A DNA stretch of 53,468 nucleotides from Peribacillus cavernae (GCF_003989135.1 NZ_RYZZ01000045.1:1-53468), one strand, 5' to 3'. Positions 17,572 to 27,261 are shown, counted from the stretch's first letter. Notes: generated by a model not told the origin, from the letters alone. Translations and numbers: made by a program.

Positions 17572-17790
17572 ATGAAGGTACAAAATTAGTAAGTAAGTGA
17601 GAGAAAGTGGCTTCATCCAGTTGATGAAGACTTAAATCGATAAATAAGTGGGGAAAAGTGTCTTCATCCGGCTAATGAAGGCCCAAAATCGGTAAAAAGG
17701 CGAGAGAAGGTGCTTTCATCGGGGGAATGAAGACCCAAAATCAAAAATAAGTGGGGGAAGAGGCTTTCATAGGGATCCTCGAAGGATCAG
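17572..17790. repeat. 52-bp tandem repeat array, about four units
   Basis: Units start ATGAAG at 17572, 17624, 17675 and 17727, with a decayed start near 17779 (steps 52, 51, 52, 52). The shared core is CAAAATC, TAAATAAGTGGG, GAGAAAGTG, CTTCATC. At the unit junctions CTTCATC faces GATGAAG around a short loop. No coding frame is open through it. The rest of 17410-18084 shows nothing but AT-rich sequence. Confidence 0.8.
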
Positions 17791-18084
17791 TAAAGGGTAT
17801 AGTAGCCTTTGACGGGTTTTTTCATAAGATGGACATTCCGGTGTGTTTTTTTATATAAATGATTTATATCTATATCATATTTAGTTTACTATTTTTAAAA
17901 ATTCGTATTTTCCACTTGATTCTTAACCTCTGCATATTACATAATTGTTTATTTCATTGTTTTAGGGTAAATTACATATACATATACGTGTATATGGCAT
18001 ATCGTAAGTTTATAGGTTTGATTGCACCCGAAAGTATAAATTTCCATTACTTTTGTCTGAAAAAGAAAGAAAGGACATATTGAT

Positions 18085-19179
18085 ATGAAGCTTGGTGCCC
18101 GCATAATTAAAACGGGAATCGCTATTGTTCTGGCTCTTTATTTGTCACAGCTTCTGCACCTCCCTACTCCTGTGTTCGCCGGAATTGCCGCAATATTTGC
18201 GATTCAGCCGACGATTTACCGGTCTTATCTGTCGGTCATTGAGCAGATACAGGGCAATCTGGTCGGAGCCATCGTAGCCGTGATGTTCGTACTATTATTT
18301 GGCAATCATTATTTTATTATCGGTTTGGCAGTTGTGATTGTGATCACGATAAATTTGAAGTTGAAAACGGAAAAAAGCCTGGTCCTCTCCATTGTAACGG
18401 TTATCGCCATCATGGAAAGCCAGCAAGGGGACTTTTTACAGTTTGCAACGATACGTTTTTCATCCATTTTGCTTGGAATTCTGTCATCGTTCATCGTTAA
18501 TCTCGTTTTTATTCCTCCGAAATATGAAACAAAGCTGTATGGCCGCATTTCTGATATAACTGAAGATATATTCAAGTGGATTCGCATCAGCACGAGGCAT
18601 GCATCAGAGCATACATTATTAAAAAAAGATATCGGCAGGCTTAAGGGTAATCTTTTAAAGCTGGAACAGGTATATTCCATGTATAAGGAAGAGCACGCTT
18701 ACTTTAAGAAAGAAAATCTTTCTAAGTCACGAAAATTAGTCATCTACAGGCAAATGATCACTACGACAAAGAAGTCCTACGAAACGTTAAAACGAATACA
18801 CAAATTTGAAAATGAAATCACTCTAATGTCCGAAGAATTTCAGGCGCAAATACAACACCAGCTTGACAGCCTAATCCACCAGCATGAACAGGTCCTGCTA
18901 AAGTATGTCGGAAAAATTAAAAGTCTAAGCTGTATTGATGAATATAACAATCATGGTTTAAGCCGAAAAGATTTTCTATCATTTTTCTTTTCCCAGCTTG
19001 AAAAAAAGAAATACGAAGAAGGCAAGGAAAAGGATATCGCCACCCGCCTTGTCCCTCTCATTTCAGCGATCATTGAATATGATGAACAATTGGAACATCT
19101 CGAAAAACTAATCAACAACTTTCAAGCCTTTCATAAAAATGAGAATGAAGTTTCTGTTGAATATGATATTGTGGATTAG
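18085..19179 (+). CDS. ygaE: YgaE-like UPF0421/ArAE family membrane protein
   Basis: 364 residues. The N-terminal ~150 residues hold about four to six hydrophobic helices (IVLALYLSQLLHLPTPVFAGIAAIFAIQPT is typical of the aromatic acid exporter/DUF939 group); the remainder is a charged, coiled-coil-rich cytosolic domain. B. subtilis YgaE has the same position next to gsaB. Transport substrate unknown. ATG is preceded by AAAGGA at a usable distance. The upstream 74-codon open frame ending at 18083 is low-complexity and not counted as a gene. Confidence 0.8.
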   Translation: MKLGARIIKTGIAIVLALYLSQLLHLPTPVFAGIAAIFAIQPTIYRSYLSVIEQIQGNLVGAIVAVMFVLLFGNHYFIIGLAVVIVITINLKLKTEKSLVLSIVTVIAIMESQQGDFLQFATIRFSSILLGILSSFIVNLVFIPPKYETKLYGRISDITEDIFKWIRISTRHASEHTLLKKDIGRLKGNLLKLEQVYSMYKEEHAYFKKENLSKSRKLVIYRQMITTTKKSYETLKRIHKFENEITLMSEEFQAQIQHQLDSLIHQHEQVLLKYVGKIKSLSCIDEYNNHGLSRKDFLSFFFSQLEKKKYEEGKEKDIATRLVPLISAIIEYDEQLEHLEKLINNFQAFHKNENEVSVEYDIVD

Positions 19180-19238
19180 CAGCCGTACAACAGCTAAAGG
19201 CAGCCTCATATGGCAAAGCTGACATGAACTTCATTCTA

Positions 19239-19287
19239 TAATTAGAAAAAGGCAGTTCCGATAACTGGAGCTGCCTTTTTCTAATTA
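19239..19287. terminator. ygaE terminator, long palindrome
   Basis: TAATTAGAAAAAGGCAG (19239-19255) is perfectly complementary to 19271-19287. The T-rich right arm can serve as the run. From 19290 to about 19600 I see no gene. Confidence 0.7.
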
Positions 19288-19603
19288 TGAACCTATTAAA
19301 ATAGGATTTGTTATTTTTCTTCGTTAACCCAAAATGGCTGAAGGTTTTTTTCCACAACAGTCCGAAGCTTCTTTCTAATTCGGAAAATACCCATTTCAAT
19401 ATCATTGGTAACATCCCACTCAAAATCCAGCCTGCTCACTCCCTCAAAGGACATCTATTCTCTATTTTAAACGCAAATAAATTGCTGATAATTGTCAAAT
19501 ACTCTTAGAAAAAATCGGAAGCGCCTTGTAATTTGTAAAGATTCTTCACAGGAAAATGTTTATTAGTGACAAAAAAATATTCATCTGGTAAAATAACTTC
19601 TTG

Positions 19604-19632
19604 TTGACGACTATAGTTATGTCGGTTAATAT
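19604..19632 (+). promoter_or_regulatory. Efflux operon promoter
   Basis: TTGACG (19604-19609), 17-nt spacer, TAATAT (19627-19632). The -10 element coincides with the left arm of the palindrome below, so repressor binding would block it. Confidence 0.55.
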
Positions 19633-19651
19633 TTAACTTTATTAAATATTA
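19627..19651. promoter_or_regulatory. Palindromic operator, MarR type
   Basis: Perfect 10-bp arms TAATATTTAA and TTAAATATTA with spacer CTTTA. AT-rich palindromes of this size over a -10 are typical MarR-family operators. Confidence 0.6.
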
Positions 19652-19672
19652 TATTGAAGGGAGCGTCGTGAT

Positions 19673-19732
19673 TTGAATGAAGACGGCCGTATATGGTTAC
19701 GTACATTCGCGAAATTAATTCAGATCAGATAA
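19673..19732 (+). pseudogene. MarR-type regulator stub, 19 codons
   Basis: After GAAGGGAGCG a TTG opens MNEDGRIWLRTFAKLIQIR and then TAA. The N/E...W-RTF-KL pattern resembles the first helix of MarR regulators (for example YusO-like proteins before drug efflux genes). Nothing downstream to 19808 continues the domain in any frame I can see. It may be a truncated regulator or a leader peptide. Confidence 0.35.
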
Positions 19733-19808
19733 GCAATATTCATCTACATTGAATTTTACATGCAAGCAAAATATTTGAATTCCGAACGATTCGAAGGGAG
19801 AAAAAACA

Positions 19809-20447
19809 ATGAGTAAAGGGCGCTTAATTCTTATTAATATCATAGGAATTATCATTATTTTTGCACTGGTGGCAGGAGGAGGCTACTACTATTACCAGAG
19901 CGCAAACTACGTAAATACTGATGAGGCAAAAGTAGCTGGGGATATGACTACCATAGTTGCACCTAATGCTGGAAAGTTGACTGACTGGGGTGTTAAAGAG
20001 GGAGACCAGCTTAATAAAGATGCAAATGTAGGAAAGATTTCCGGCGGGGAAACATCGATGAACATCACCGCTTCAGCTGATGGCACAGTTGTTAAAGAGC
20101 AAGCAAATGATAATCAGATGGTACAGCCGGGGCAGGTATTGGCACAAACTATTGATATGAATAATCTTTATATTACAGCCAATATTGAAGAAACGGATCT
20201 TCAGGACATTGAAGAAGGTGACAGTGTTGATATTACAGTGGACGGAGATCCAGATACGATATACGAAGGAACACTTGAAAATATCGGCTATGCGACTAAT
20301 TCCATGTTTTCATTAATGCCTCAACAAAACGCAAGCGGCAACTATACAAAAGTAACTCAAAAGGTTTCTGTAAAAGTTTCCATTAAGGCCCCATCTGATA
20401 AAGTTCTGCCTGGAATGAACGCAGAAGTGAAGATTTCCACAAAATGA
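19809..20447 (+). CDS. HlyD/EmrA-type membrane fusion protein
   Basis: 212 residues. One N-terminal membrane anchor (residues about 6-28), then a lipoyl/biotinyl-like hairpin: TTIVAPNAGKLTDWGVKEGDQLNKDANVGKI and ASADGTVVKEQANDNQMVQPGQVLAQTID, ending in a beta-barrel segment. Short for the family and lacking the long alpha-hairpin, as expected in a Gram-positive without an outer membrane. It works with the DHA2 transporter 39 nt downstream. Confidence 0.88.
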   Translation: MSKGRLILINIIGIIIIFALVAGGGYYYYQSANYVNTDEAKVAGDMTTIVAPNAGKLTDWGVKEGDQLNKDANVGKISGGETSMNITASADGTVVKEQANDNQMVQPGQVLAQTIDMNNLYITANIEETDLQDIEEGDSVDITVDGDPDTIYEGTLENIGYATNSMFSLMPQQNASGNYTKVTQKVSVKVSIKAPSDKVLPGMNAEVKISTK

Positions 20448-20486
20448 TGGACGAGTTCTATGTAATTAGGAAAGGAGGTTGTCTAA

Positions 20487-22100
20487 ATGGCTTCCCAAAC
20501 CGTCGATACCAATGATCATGGAATAAGGAAACATATCCCGCTGCTCAGCATCTTAATGCTTGGTTTGTTTATCGCAATCTTGAACCAGACGCTTTTAAGC
20601 GTCGCTATGCCTAGAATGATGACGGATTTTAACGTGACCGCTACCACTATCCAATGGCTTTCAACCGGGTTTATGCTCGTGAACGGTGCGCTGATCCCAC
20701 TATCCGCATTCTTGATTGAACGCTTTGGAACACGTAGCTTGTTCATTCTGGCAATGACACTCTTTACGATCGGTACATTTATTTGTGGAATCGCACCAAC
20801 TTTCACAGTGATTCTGATCGGCCGTTTAATCCAGGCTGCAGGAGGCGGAATTTTACAGCCATTGGTCATGACAATCATCATGTTTATTTTCCCTCCCGAA
20901 ATACGCGGTAGAGGGATGGGGATTTTCGGCCTCGCAATGATGTTTGCCCCGGCAATTGGACCGACTCTTTCTGGATGGACTATCGAACATTACAGCTGGA
21001 GAGTGATGTTTTATGGCATGGTTCCGCTCGGTATAATCGTAATCATCATTGCCTTGTTCACTTTGAAAAATCTTCTAGAACCAAAAATGGTCAAACTGGA
21101 CTTATTAGGTGCGTTTTTATCGCTTTTAGGGGTTGCATCCCTTCTTTACGGTGTCAGTGAAGCCGGTTCCAACGGCTGGACTGATCCAATCGTCTTAACA
21201 ACGATTGTTATCGGCCTTGCAGCGATTACTGTATTCGTAATTCAACAGCTTAAATCAGAAAAGCCATTACTGGATTTCAGGGTATTTAAATATGATATGT
21301 TTTCGTTATCAAATGTCATTTCCGCCATTATTACAGTGGCCATGTTCACCGGGTTATTTTTACTTCCAATTTATCTGCAAAACCTGCGCGGATTCACACC
21401 GCTGGAATCAGGACTGTTGATGCTGCCGGGTGCACTCGTTATGGCGGCCATGTCACCTATATCTGGTGTATTATTTGATAAGGTTGGTCCTCGTCCGCTT
21501 GCGATTGTTGGATTGGTTATTACCGTTCTGACTACGTATGAGTTCACGAAGTTGACTCCGGAGACAGGATATTCCACTTTAGTGGTCATCTATATGATTC
21601 GTTCTCTCGGTATGTCCCTGTTAATGATGCCGATTATGACCGCGGGCATGAATCAGTTGCCAGAGCGCTTGAACGCTCATGGCACAGCTATGACAAATAC
21701 GATCCGACAAGTTACCGGCGCCATTGGAACAAGCCTGGTAACGACCATTTATACAAATAGAACAGCATTCCATGCAACTACGCTGGGAAATGAAATGAGT
21801 ACAACCGACCCGGCTTTTGCTCAAACTTTCCAATCTCTCGTACAGTCGATCATGGAATCGATGCACCAAACAGCTGAACAGGCACGGCAGACTGCGATGA
21901 CGTTAATTTCCGGACAAATTCAATTACAATCAAACGTCCTCGGCATAAATGATGCCTTTTTCTGGGCAACCGGCTTTGCCGTAGCAGGTCTTGTATTAAG
22001 CCTGTTTTTACGTGACGTACGTAAGGATAAAAAACGCGAAGAAGCAAAACGGAGAAAAGAGATACCATTGCTTCCTTCACCTATTAATGAATCAAAGTAA
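20487..22100 (+). CDS. DHA2 (EmrB/QacA) multidrug efflux transporter
   Basis: 537 residues, about 14 membrane helices. Seen: [14 protein letters not shown] in helix 1, [15 protein letters not shown] (motif A/B region) and [13 protein letters not shown] (antiporter motif C). A proton-driven exporter of amphipathic drugs in the cytoplasmic membrane. AAAGGAGGTTG ribosome site. Member of a four-gene rightward operon with an EmrA-like partner and a flavodoxin-fold protein; substrate unknown. Confidence 0.93.
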   Translation: MASQTVDTNDHGIRKHIPLLSILMLGLFIAILNQTLLSVAMPRMMTDFNVTATTIQWLSTGFMLVNGALIPLSAFLIERFGTRSLFILAMTLFTIGTFICGIAPTFTVILIGRLIQAAGGGILQPLVMTIIMFIFPPEIRGRGMGIFGLAMMFAPAIGPTLSGWTIEHYSWRVMFYGMVPLGIIVIIIALFTLKNLLEPKMVKLDLLGAFLSLLGVASLLYGVSEAGSNGWTDPIVLTTIVIGLAAITVFVIQQLKSEKPLLDFRVFKYDMFSLSNVISAIITVAMFTGLFLLPIYLQNLRGFTPLESGLLMLPGALVMAAMSPISGVLFDKVGPRPLAIVGLVITVLTTYEFTKLTPETGYSTLVVIYMIRSLGMSLLMMPIMTAGMNQLPERLNAHGTAMTNTIRQVTGAIGTSLVTTIYTNRTAFHATTLGNEMSTTDPAFAQTFQSLVQSIMESMHQTAEQARQTAMTLISGQIQLQSNVLGINDAFFWATGFAVAGLVLSLFLRDVRKDKKREEAKRRKEIPLLPSPINESK

Positions 22101-22138
22101 GATTGTGGGTCACATCAATTGCTAGGAGGTTTGCACAC

Positions 22139-22669
22139 ATGAAAATTTACGTTGTCTATGACAGTGAAGGTGAACATACAAGAGCTCTTGCTGAATCAAT
22201 TGCCGAGGGTGCCGCAAGAGTCAACGGTGCCGAGGTATATATTGACCATGTAAGCACAGCCGATGTTTATAAACTTTCTGAAATGGACGCAATCATTTGG
22301 GGATGTCCGGGCCACTTTGGGACCATAAGCTCCGGGTTGAAGTCATGGATCGATAGACTTGGTTACTTATGGGCCAATGGTAAACTGGTCAATAAGATCG
22401 GGGCTGTTTTCTGTACGACTGCAACTACTCACGGAGGAATTGAAGCGACGATGCTGAACCTGATTACTCCTATGTTTCATCAAGGGATGATCGTGGTTGG
22501 ACTGCCTGGCAGCATTCCGGAAAACGCATTGTACGGTTCCTATTATGGAGTGGGCGTTCCCTGCCCTCCTGACAGTACTGAGGTCATTTCAGAACAAGGC
22601 CTCGTTTTAGGGAGAGCATTAGGAGAACGTGTTGCTGATGTAACAAAATCATTTAGTAATGAGCGCTAG
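22139..22669 (+). CDS. Flavodoxin-fold NAD(P)H:quinone oxidoreductase-like protein (WrbA-like)
   Basis: 176 residues. N-terminal strand [20 protein letters not shown] is an FMN phosphate loop of the flavodoxin_5/WrbA type; [19 protein letters not shown] and [25 protein letters not shown] are characteristic WrbA-like stretches. Two-electron quinone reduction is likely. The start is ATG 22139 behind AGGAGGT; a TTG 12 codons earlier is not used. Its place in an efflux operon suggests the efflux substrates are quinones or other redox-active compounds; this is inference. Confidence 0.85.
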   Translation: MKIYVVYDSEGEHTRALAESIAEGAARVNGAEVYIDHVSTADVYKLSEMDAIIWGCPGHFGTISSGLKSWIDRLGYLWANGKLVNKIGAVFCTTATTHGGIEATMLNLITPMFHQGMIVVGLPGSIPENALYGSYYGVGVPCPPDSTEVISEQGLVLGRALGERVADVTKSFSNER

Positions 22670-22684
22670 GAGGACTGATAGAGA

Positions 22685-23053
22685 ATGGCAATGATCATCT
22701 TTCTTATCATTGCAGTCTTAGTTGCTGTCGGCTTAGTGACGATGAACATGCGCGCTGTTTCACCGCGTAAAAGTGAGTCTGTTAATATAGATTCGCCACC
22801 TATAGGTAATAAGCCAGAAGATGTAACATCCTCACCTTCTACAGAGGACAATAATAAGGCCACCCAGGCAGTAATCGAGCACAATGACGAGCATAAAATG
22901 AAGGATTCGGATTATCGTCTCGCCTTGAAAAAGATGCAAAGTACAAGTCAGGAATCGTTTGAACCTAAACAAGAGAGTAAAAAAGAACAAATAATGAATG
23001 ATGATGATTATCGTGAAACACTGAAGGCACTTAGCAATAAGCAAAAAAACTAA
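22685..23053 (+). CDS. Small membrane-anchored protein with duplicated motif, unknown
   Basis: 122 residues. One N-terminal membrane helix (MIIFLIIAVLVAVGLVTM), a Ser/Pro/Asn-rich linker, then two copies of a charged motif: MKDSDYRLALKKM (about 81-93) and MNDDDYRETLKAL (about 104-116). I do not recognise the family. It begins 15 nt after the flavodoxin-like gene behind AGGAGG, so it is the last gene of the efflux operon. The topology suggests a cytosolic tail. Confidence 0.7.
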   Translation: MAMIIFLIIAVLVAVGLVTMNMRAVSPRKSESVNIDSPPIGNKPEDVTSSPSTEDNNKATQAVIEHNDEHKMKDSDYRLALKKMQSTSQESFEPKQESKKEQIMNDDDYRETLKALSNKQKN

Positions 23054-23090
23054 AAAAATCCTGAATTCTGCTAAGAATTCAGGATTTTTT
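23054..23090. terminator. Terminator of the efflux operon
   Basis: AATCCTGAATTC / GAATTCAGGATT with a 6-nt loop, A run on the left and T run on the right; works in both directions. The 130 nt to phoD hold nothing else. Confidence 0.88.
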
Positions 23091-23223
23091 TATTCAGTAG
23101 TCCACATACCTAAAGCAATCATTTGCAAAAAATCCTTGGATTATACTAAATTCAGAAGGGTTTCATATTATGAGTAATGACCTTTTTCCGCTAATGACAG
23201 CATAAACTCATTCGAAACGTCTA

Positions 23224-25566
23224 TCACGGTAACATGACCAAAGCCGCAATGCGCCAATATCCATCCTTTAGTGCACCGGTAATTTCAAGATCAATTTCTC
23301 TTCCTTCCATTCCTCCATCGAGTTCGAATGGAATCCACTTAAATTGTCCCGGATTAAACTCTCCTCCAGATTCGGCAAGCAATCTGCCTTCAGATCTGAT
23401 CACTGTATTACCTGATGCATACGAGGCATCCCCTGTTAGGATATAAATCCTATGAACACCTGATGGCACGGCTAGTCTAAGTATCGTTGGCGTGTTTCTG
23501 GAAAGGGTAAAATCACGCTGCAACTCATCAAGCTTATTTCTGTCTCTGGCAGATGGCGCTGTTCCGATCCACCCGTATCCTTTTGCAGCAACCCAGATAT
23601 CTTCAGGGGATAATCTAGAGAAAGACGGCAAAAGTGCACTTGTCGCACTTCCAGAATCAAGTGCAAGCAAAAGCGTGTCACCAGATGGTACAGAGACAGC
23701 CTCGAAGTCAAGGGAAGCGCCAAACACTTGCGTCTTTTTTCCGGCATTTACTTCTAGACTAAGTTTTTCAGTCACTGGGATTTGAGCTGGAGGAATGACC
23801 ATCACCTCAACCGTTGAAGATCCAGATGGTTCAAGAACGATAGTTACTCTCTCGCTTTTCCAATTTTTCGGAACATTTATGCTCACGTCTACCTCGACTG
23901 CTTTTGCCGTTCCGTTGCTAAGTGTTACTGAAACTGGGCTTGGCTTACCGGAGAACATCGTATTTGCGACGATATTTGACACATCCACTCCACCAATACG
24001 TAAAGCCCCTGGTTTGCCGTTTTTCACAATAAATGAGGCAAGCGTGCTCACAGTAGCGTCCGGATTACTTGCAGAAGATACAACACGATAATCACTCTGC
24101 CACGATTTAGGTGTCACTTGACAACGCACATAACCACGGTAATCTCCATTAAAAAACTTGATATGCGGATTGACAGAAAGTGCCGCTTCGACATCATCCT
24201 TCCACCCGCAACCTGAACTAATCGACGTCCCTACAAACTCGGTGGCCAACGTCTTAGAATGAGGATTATTAAAATCCTTCTTTAAATCGTTCACCCAGCT
24301 CGAATGCCAGTCTCCGCTGATGACAACTGGATTTGATGGACGTCGATATTCGATAAATTTCAGGATACGGTCCCGATCAGCTCTATAGCCATCCCACTGG
24401 TCATGATTGACCGAAATCCCCTCGCCTGTGTCGTAGTCGAACTGGGCCATGATTGTTTGTTGGGCCAATACATTCCAGCGTGCACGTGATTGAGAAAGAC
24501 TTTTTAATAGCCATTCCGCTTGTTCAGATCCCACCATGGTTCTAGCTGGATCTGAAGCCTCAGGGGCTAGCGGGCCTCCAGGAAACCCTTCACTTGCTTG
24601 ATCATCACGGTATTGGCGGGTATCCATCACATTGAACTCGATTAGGTCTCCATATGTGAACTTCCGATATAGAAGAATCTGCCCATTTTGTGGTTTTGAG
24701 CGGACCCTAAGAGGCAAGTGCTCGTAGTAAGCCTGAAAAGAAGCCGCTCGCAAAGCAAGAAAACGCTCGCGCTCGTTTGATTCCTCCCGGTCCGATTGGG
24801 AGACATCTTTCGCCCAGTTGTTTTCGATTTCATGGTCATCAAACGTGACAATGAAAGGAAACTTCGCATGCGCAGCCCGCAAATCGGGCGATGTCTTATA
24901 AAGCGCATGATTAATGCGGAAATCAGCCAGCGTTTCGGTATCTCTCTTTTCGTATGTATAATCTCCAAGGTGTACGACAAAATCGACGTTCTCTTCAGCC
25001 AAGTTTTTATAAGCTGCATAACGCCCGCCAGTCCATGATTGGCATGAAACAAACGCAAATGTAAGATTTTTTATATGTGATCCATATTCCGGGGCCGTTT
25101 TCGTTCTACCAATCAGGCTCATCTTATTGCCAGCCTTAAAGCGGTAATAATATTCCCTTCCTGCTCCGAGACCATGCACCTCTGCATGAACGGAATGCGC
25201 TAGCTCCGGTGCAGCCACTTCTGTCCCGCTGCGTACAATCTTTTTAAACGATTCATCCTCGGCAACCTCCCAGTGTACCGGGATATTTATATTAGTCATT
25301 CCACCTAATCCGTCTTCCGCGAGTGGATTTGGAGCCAATCGGGTCCATAACACAACCCCATCAGGTAATGGGTCACCTGACGCAACACCTAAAGTGAAGG
25401 GATTCTCGGTAAACGTAAATGAAGCGTCTGCTTTTTTATTTTCAATAGAATAAGGAATTGTAAACGATATTGCTGTTGCAAAAGCTGTTTTTCCTGATGC
25501 TCCTAAAAAGGAACGCCGGCTCATTTTCTTAGAGTTCATTTCTTCTAACCATTTCTCGTGGACCAT
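23224..25566 (-). CDS. phoD: PhoD alkaline phosphatase/phosphodiesterase with C-terminal extension
   Basis: 780 residues. Tat signal with SRRSFLG (about 17-23) and a hydrophobic stretch. The PhoD N-terminal beta domain (FTLGVASGDPLPDGVVLWTRLAP) is followed by the metallophosphatase core: FAFVSCQSWTGG, VVHLGDYTYE, TFDDHEIENNW, VISGDWHSSW hold the usual Cys/Asp/His metal ligands. After about residue 530 come roughly 250 extra residues: a NEW3-like beta domain (VSVTLSNGTAKAVEVDVSINVP) and a second module with FSRLSPEDIWVAAKGYGWIG and VPSGVHRIYILTGD, like the N-terminal beta domain of rhamnogalacturonan esterases. B. subtilis PhoD is about 583 residues. AAGGAG precedes the ATG. Confidence 0.92.
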   Translation of the reverse strand: MVHEKWLEEMNSKKMSRRSFLGASGKTAFATAISFTIPYSIENKKADASFTFTENPFTLGVASGDPLPDGVVLWTRLAPNPLAEDGLGGMTNINIPVHWEVAEDESFKKIVRSGTEVAAPELAHSVHAEVHGLGAGREYYYRFKAGNKMSLIGRTKTAPEYGSHIKNLTFAFVSCQSWTGGRYAAYKNLAEENVDFVVHLGDYTYEKRDTETLADFRINHALYKTSPDLRAAHAKFPFIVTFDDHEIENNWAKDVSQSDREESNERERFLALRAASFQAYYEHLPLRVRSKPQNGQILLYRKFTYGDLIEFNVMDTRQYRDDQASEGFPGGPLAPEASDPARTMVGSEQAEWLLKSLSQSRARWNVLAQQTIMAQFDYDTGEGISVNHDQWDGYRADRDRILKFIEYRRPSNPVVISGDWHSSWVNDLKKDFNNPHSKTLATEFVGTSISSGCGWKDDVEAALSVNPHIKFFNGDYRGYVRCQVTPKSWQSDYRVVSSASNPDATVSTLASFIVKNGKPGALRIGGVDVSNIVANTMFSGKPSPVSVTLSNGTAKAVEVDVSINVPKNWKSERVTIVLEPSGSSTVEVMVIPPAQIPVTEKLSLEVNAGKKTQVFGASLDFEAVSVPSGDTLLLALDSGSATSALLPSFSRLSPEDIWVAAKGYGWIGTAPSARDRNKLDELQRDFTLSRNTPTILRLAVPSGVHRIYILTGDASYASGNTVIRSEGRLLAESGGEFNPGQFKWIPFELDGGMEGREIDLEITGALKDGYWRIAALVMLP

Positions 25567-25688
25567 CTTTTCACTCCTTAGCTATGTATTTTCTCTTACA
25601 AACATACATATTTGTAACACAAAAAGGATAAGGGTTGTATAGAATTTACCTAATTCAATAGATAAACCATAAGAACATTAGCATACCG

Positions 25689-25732
25689 TTAACTTTGTCA
25701 AAAAATCTTACAATAGACTTAACATTTTTACA
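25689..25732 (+). promoter_or_regulatory. Possible PhoP boxes upstream of phoD
   Basis: TTACAA (25708) and TTAACA (25719) are 11 bp apart, with TTAACT at 25689 and ACATAG at 25730 in similar phase. PhoP boxes are TTAACA-like repeats with an 11-bp period. Matches are weak; spacing is the best argument. The rest of 25567-25840 shows no gene. Confidence 0.3.
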
Positions 25733-25842
25733 TAGCAAAATGATTCTTATTCCAAACAATCATTCAAAAGCTAATAGACATCCTTTTGTTTACCCTTCCC
25801 TATTGACTCTTACCCTATAGGCTATACCCATGTCAGACACAC

Positions 25843-25875
25843 AAAAAAAAAGACCTCAACATAATCGTTGAAGCC
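25843..25875 (-). terminator. Terminator of the gntP-scoAB-atoE operon
   Basis: Minus strand GGCTTCAAC, 6-nt loop, GTTGAGGTC (9 bp with G-U pairs) then nine T. It lies 25 nt after the last gene. Confidence 0.8.
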
Positions 25876-25899
25876 TGGATAAAGTGAAAATAAATCGTA

Positions 25900-27225
25900 T
25901 CATAAGAAATAAAAGACTGCAGAAATAAAGAACCCTGTTATAAACATGATTATCAAACCATAGCCCATGATATCCTTTGCTTTCAGACCTGCAATTGCTA
26001 AAGCTGGCAATGCATAAAACGGTTGAATCATATTCGTCCAGGCATCTCCCCATGCAACAGCCATCGCTGTTTTTGATAAGGAAACCCCCAGATTTTGCGC
26101 AGCCTCCAACATAACAGGAGCTTGGACTGCCCACTGTCCTCCGCCTGAAGGGACGAAGAAGTTTACAAGACCTGCACTCCATAACGTAAACATGTGAAAT
26201 GTATTCTCATTTGAAAAAGATATAAACGCATTGGATAATACCCCAACTAGTCCTGAAGCCGTTACAATACCCATTAACCCCGCGTAAAATGGAAACTGAA
26301 TAATAATTCCGCTTGCACTTTTTACTGAACTTGTAACTGCTTCCAAAAATAGCTTTGGTGTTTTATGCAATATTATTCCAATAAAGAGGAATAGAAAATT
26401 AACAATATTAAGATTAATAGAAAGTCCGTTAGTAACGAGATAATATCCTAAAAAAGAAAGACCTAATAAACCAATAAGCACGGACAGTATTTTACTGTTT
26501 TCCAAACGATCAGCGGGTGTCATTTCACTTTGCTCTACTGTGCCTGATTGCATAACATCCGCTTCTTCTAATAGATTGCGATCAATTATAAAGGCTTGTT
26601 CTTTTGGCGGCATCATTAGTCGGTTGATAATAGGAACTAAAATAATTAGTCCGATAACAAGGACTAAATTCAATGTTGAAAAAAGAGTTTCACTTGTTGG
26701 AACAACACCTATAAGATTTTCTGTAAAGTGACCTGGAGTGGCAATGGTTAATGCGATGGATGAAGAAAGCCCCCCACTCCATATAATAAACCCACTATAA
26801 GCACTTGCAATTAACAATCGATAGTCCACACCATCTACCTTTTTAGCAATTTCTCTTGCAAACAACGCTCCAATAATTAGACCAAATCCCCAGTTGATCC
26901 AGCATGCAATCAGAGCCACAAGGGTAACAAGGATAATCGCTTGACCCGGTGACTTTGGTACATTGGCTAAGTTTCCCAATAATTTTTTAAAAAATGGACT
27001 ACTCGCCATAACATGTCCTGTTACCACAATAAAAATCATTTGCATGGAAAATTCTAACAGGTTCCAGAAACCGTCTCCCCAGTATCCTAAGATTTGAACA
27101 GGTGTGCTGTCTGTCAAAAACATGGCAAGTCCGATCACAAAAAAAGTAAGCACAATTACAAGTATAAATGGGTCAGGCATATACCTTTGCATCAGTCTAT
27201 TTGAAAATGAAATTATTGCCTTCAC
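25900..27225 (-). CDS. atoE: Short-chain fatty acid transporter, AtoE family
   Basis: About 441 residues, at least ten membrane segments. RYMPDPFILVIVLTFFVIGLAM, CWINWGFGLIIGALFAREIAKKV and FFVPSGGGQWAVQAPVMLEAA are characteristic of the AtoE/TIGR00366 family that imports short-chain fatty acids such as acetoacetate or butyrate. The GTG start at 27225 has AGGAGG seven bases upstream; longer readings from 27255 begin before that site. It is downstream of scoB, past a 12-bp hairpin. Confidence 0.88.
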   Translation of the reverse strand: MKAIISFSNRLMQRYMPDPFILVIVLTFFVIGLAMFLTDSTPVQILGYWGDGFWNLLEFSMQMIFIVVTGHVMASSPFFKKLLGNLANVPKSPGQAIILVTLVALIACWINWGFGLIIGALFAREIAKKVDGVDYRLLIASAYSGFIIWSGGLSSSIALTIATPGHFTENLIGVVPTSETLFSTLNLVLVIGLIILVPIINRLMMPPKEQAFIIDRNLLEEADVMQSGTVEQSEMTPADRLENSKILSVLIGLLGLSFLGYYLVTNGLSINLNIVNFLFLFIGIILHKTPKLFLEAVTSSVKSASGIIIQFPFYAGLMGIVTASGLVGVLSNAFISFSNENTFHMFTLWSAGLVNFFVPSGGGQWAVQAPVMLEAAQNLGVSLSKTAMAVAWGDAWTNMIQPFYALPALAIAGLKAKDIMGYGLIIMFITGFFISAVFYFL

Positions 27226-27261
27226 ATCGATTCCTCCTAAAGTTTTCATAGACACTCGTAG

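Noticed and set aside
17572..17790. 52-bp array as a CRISPR locus
   Set aside because: Units are nearly continuous repeats with no unique spacers of constant size, and no cas genes nearby.
17859..18083. 74-codon plus-strand ORF before ygaE (Ile/Tyr/Phe-rich)
   Set aside because: AT-rich low-complexity spacer, no ribosome site, repetitive IYIY codons; not gene-like.
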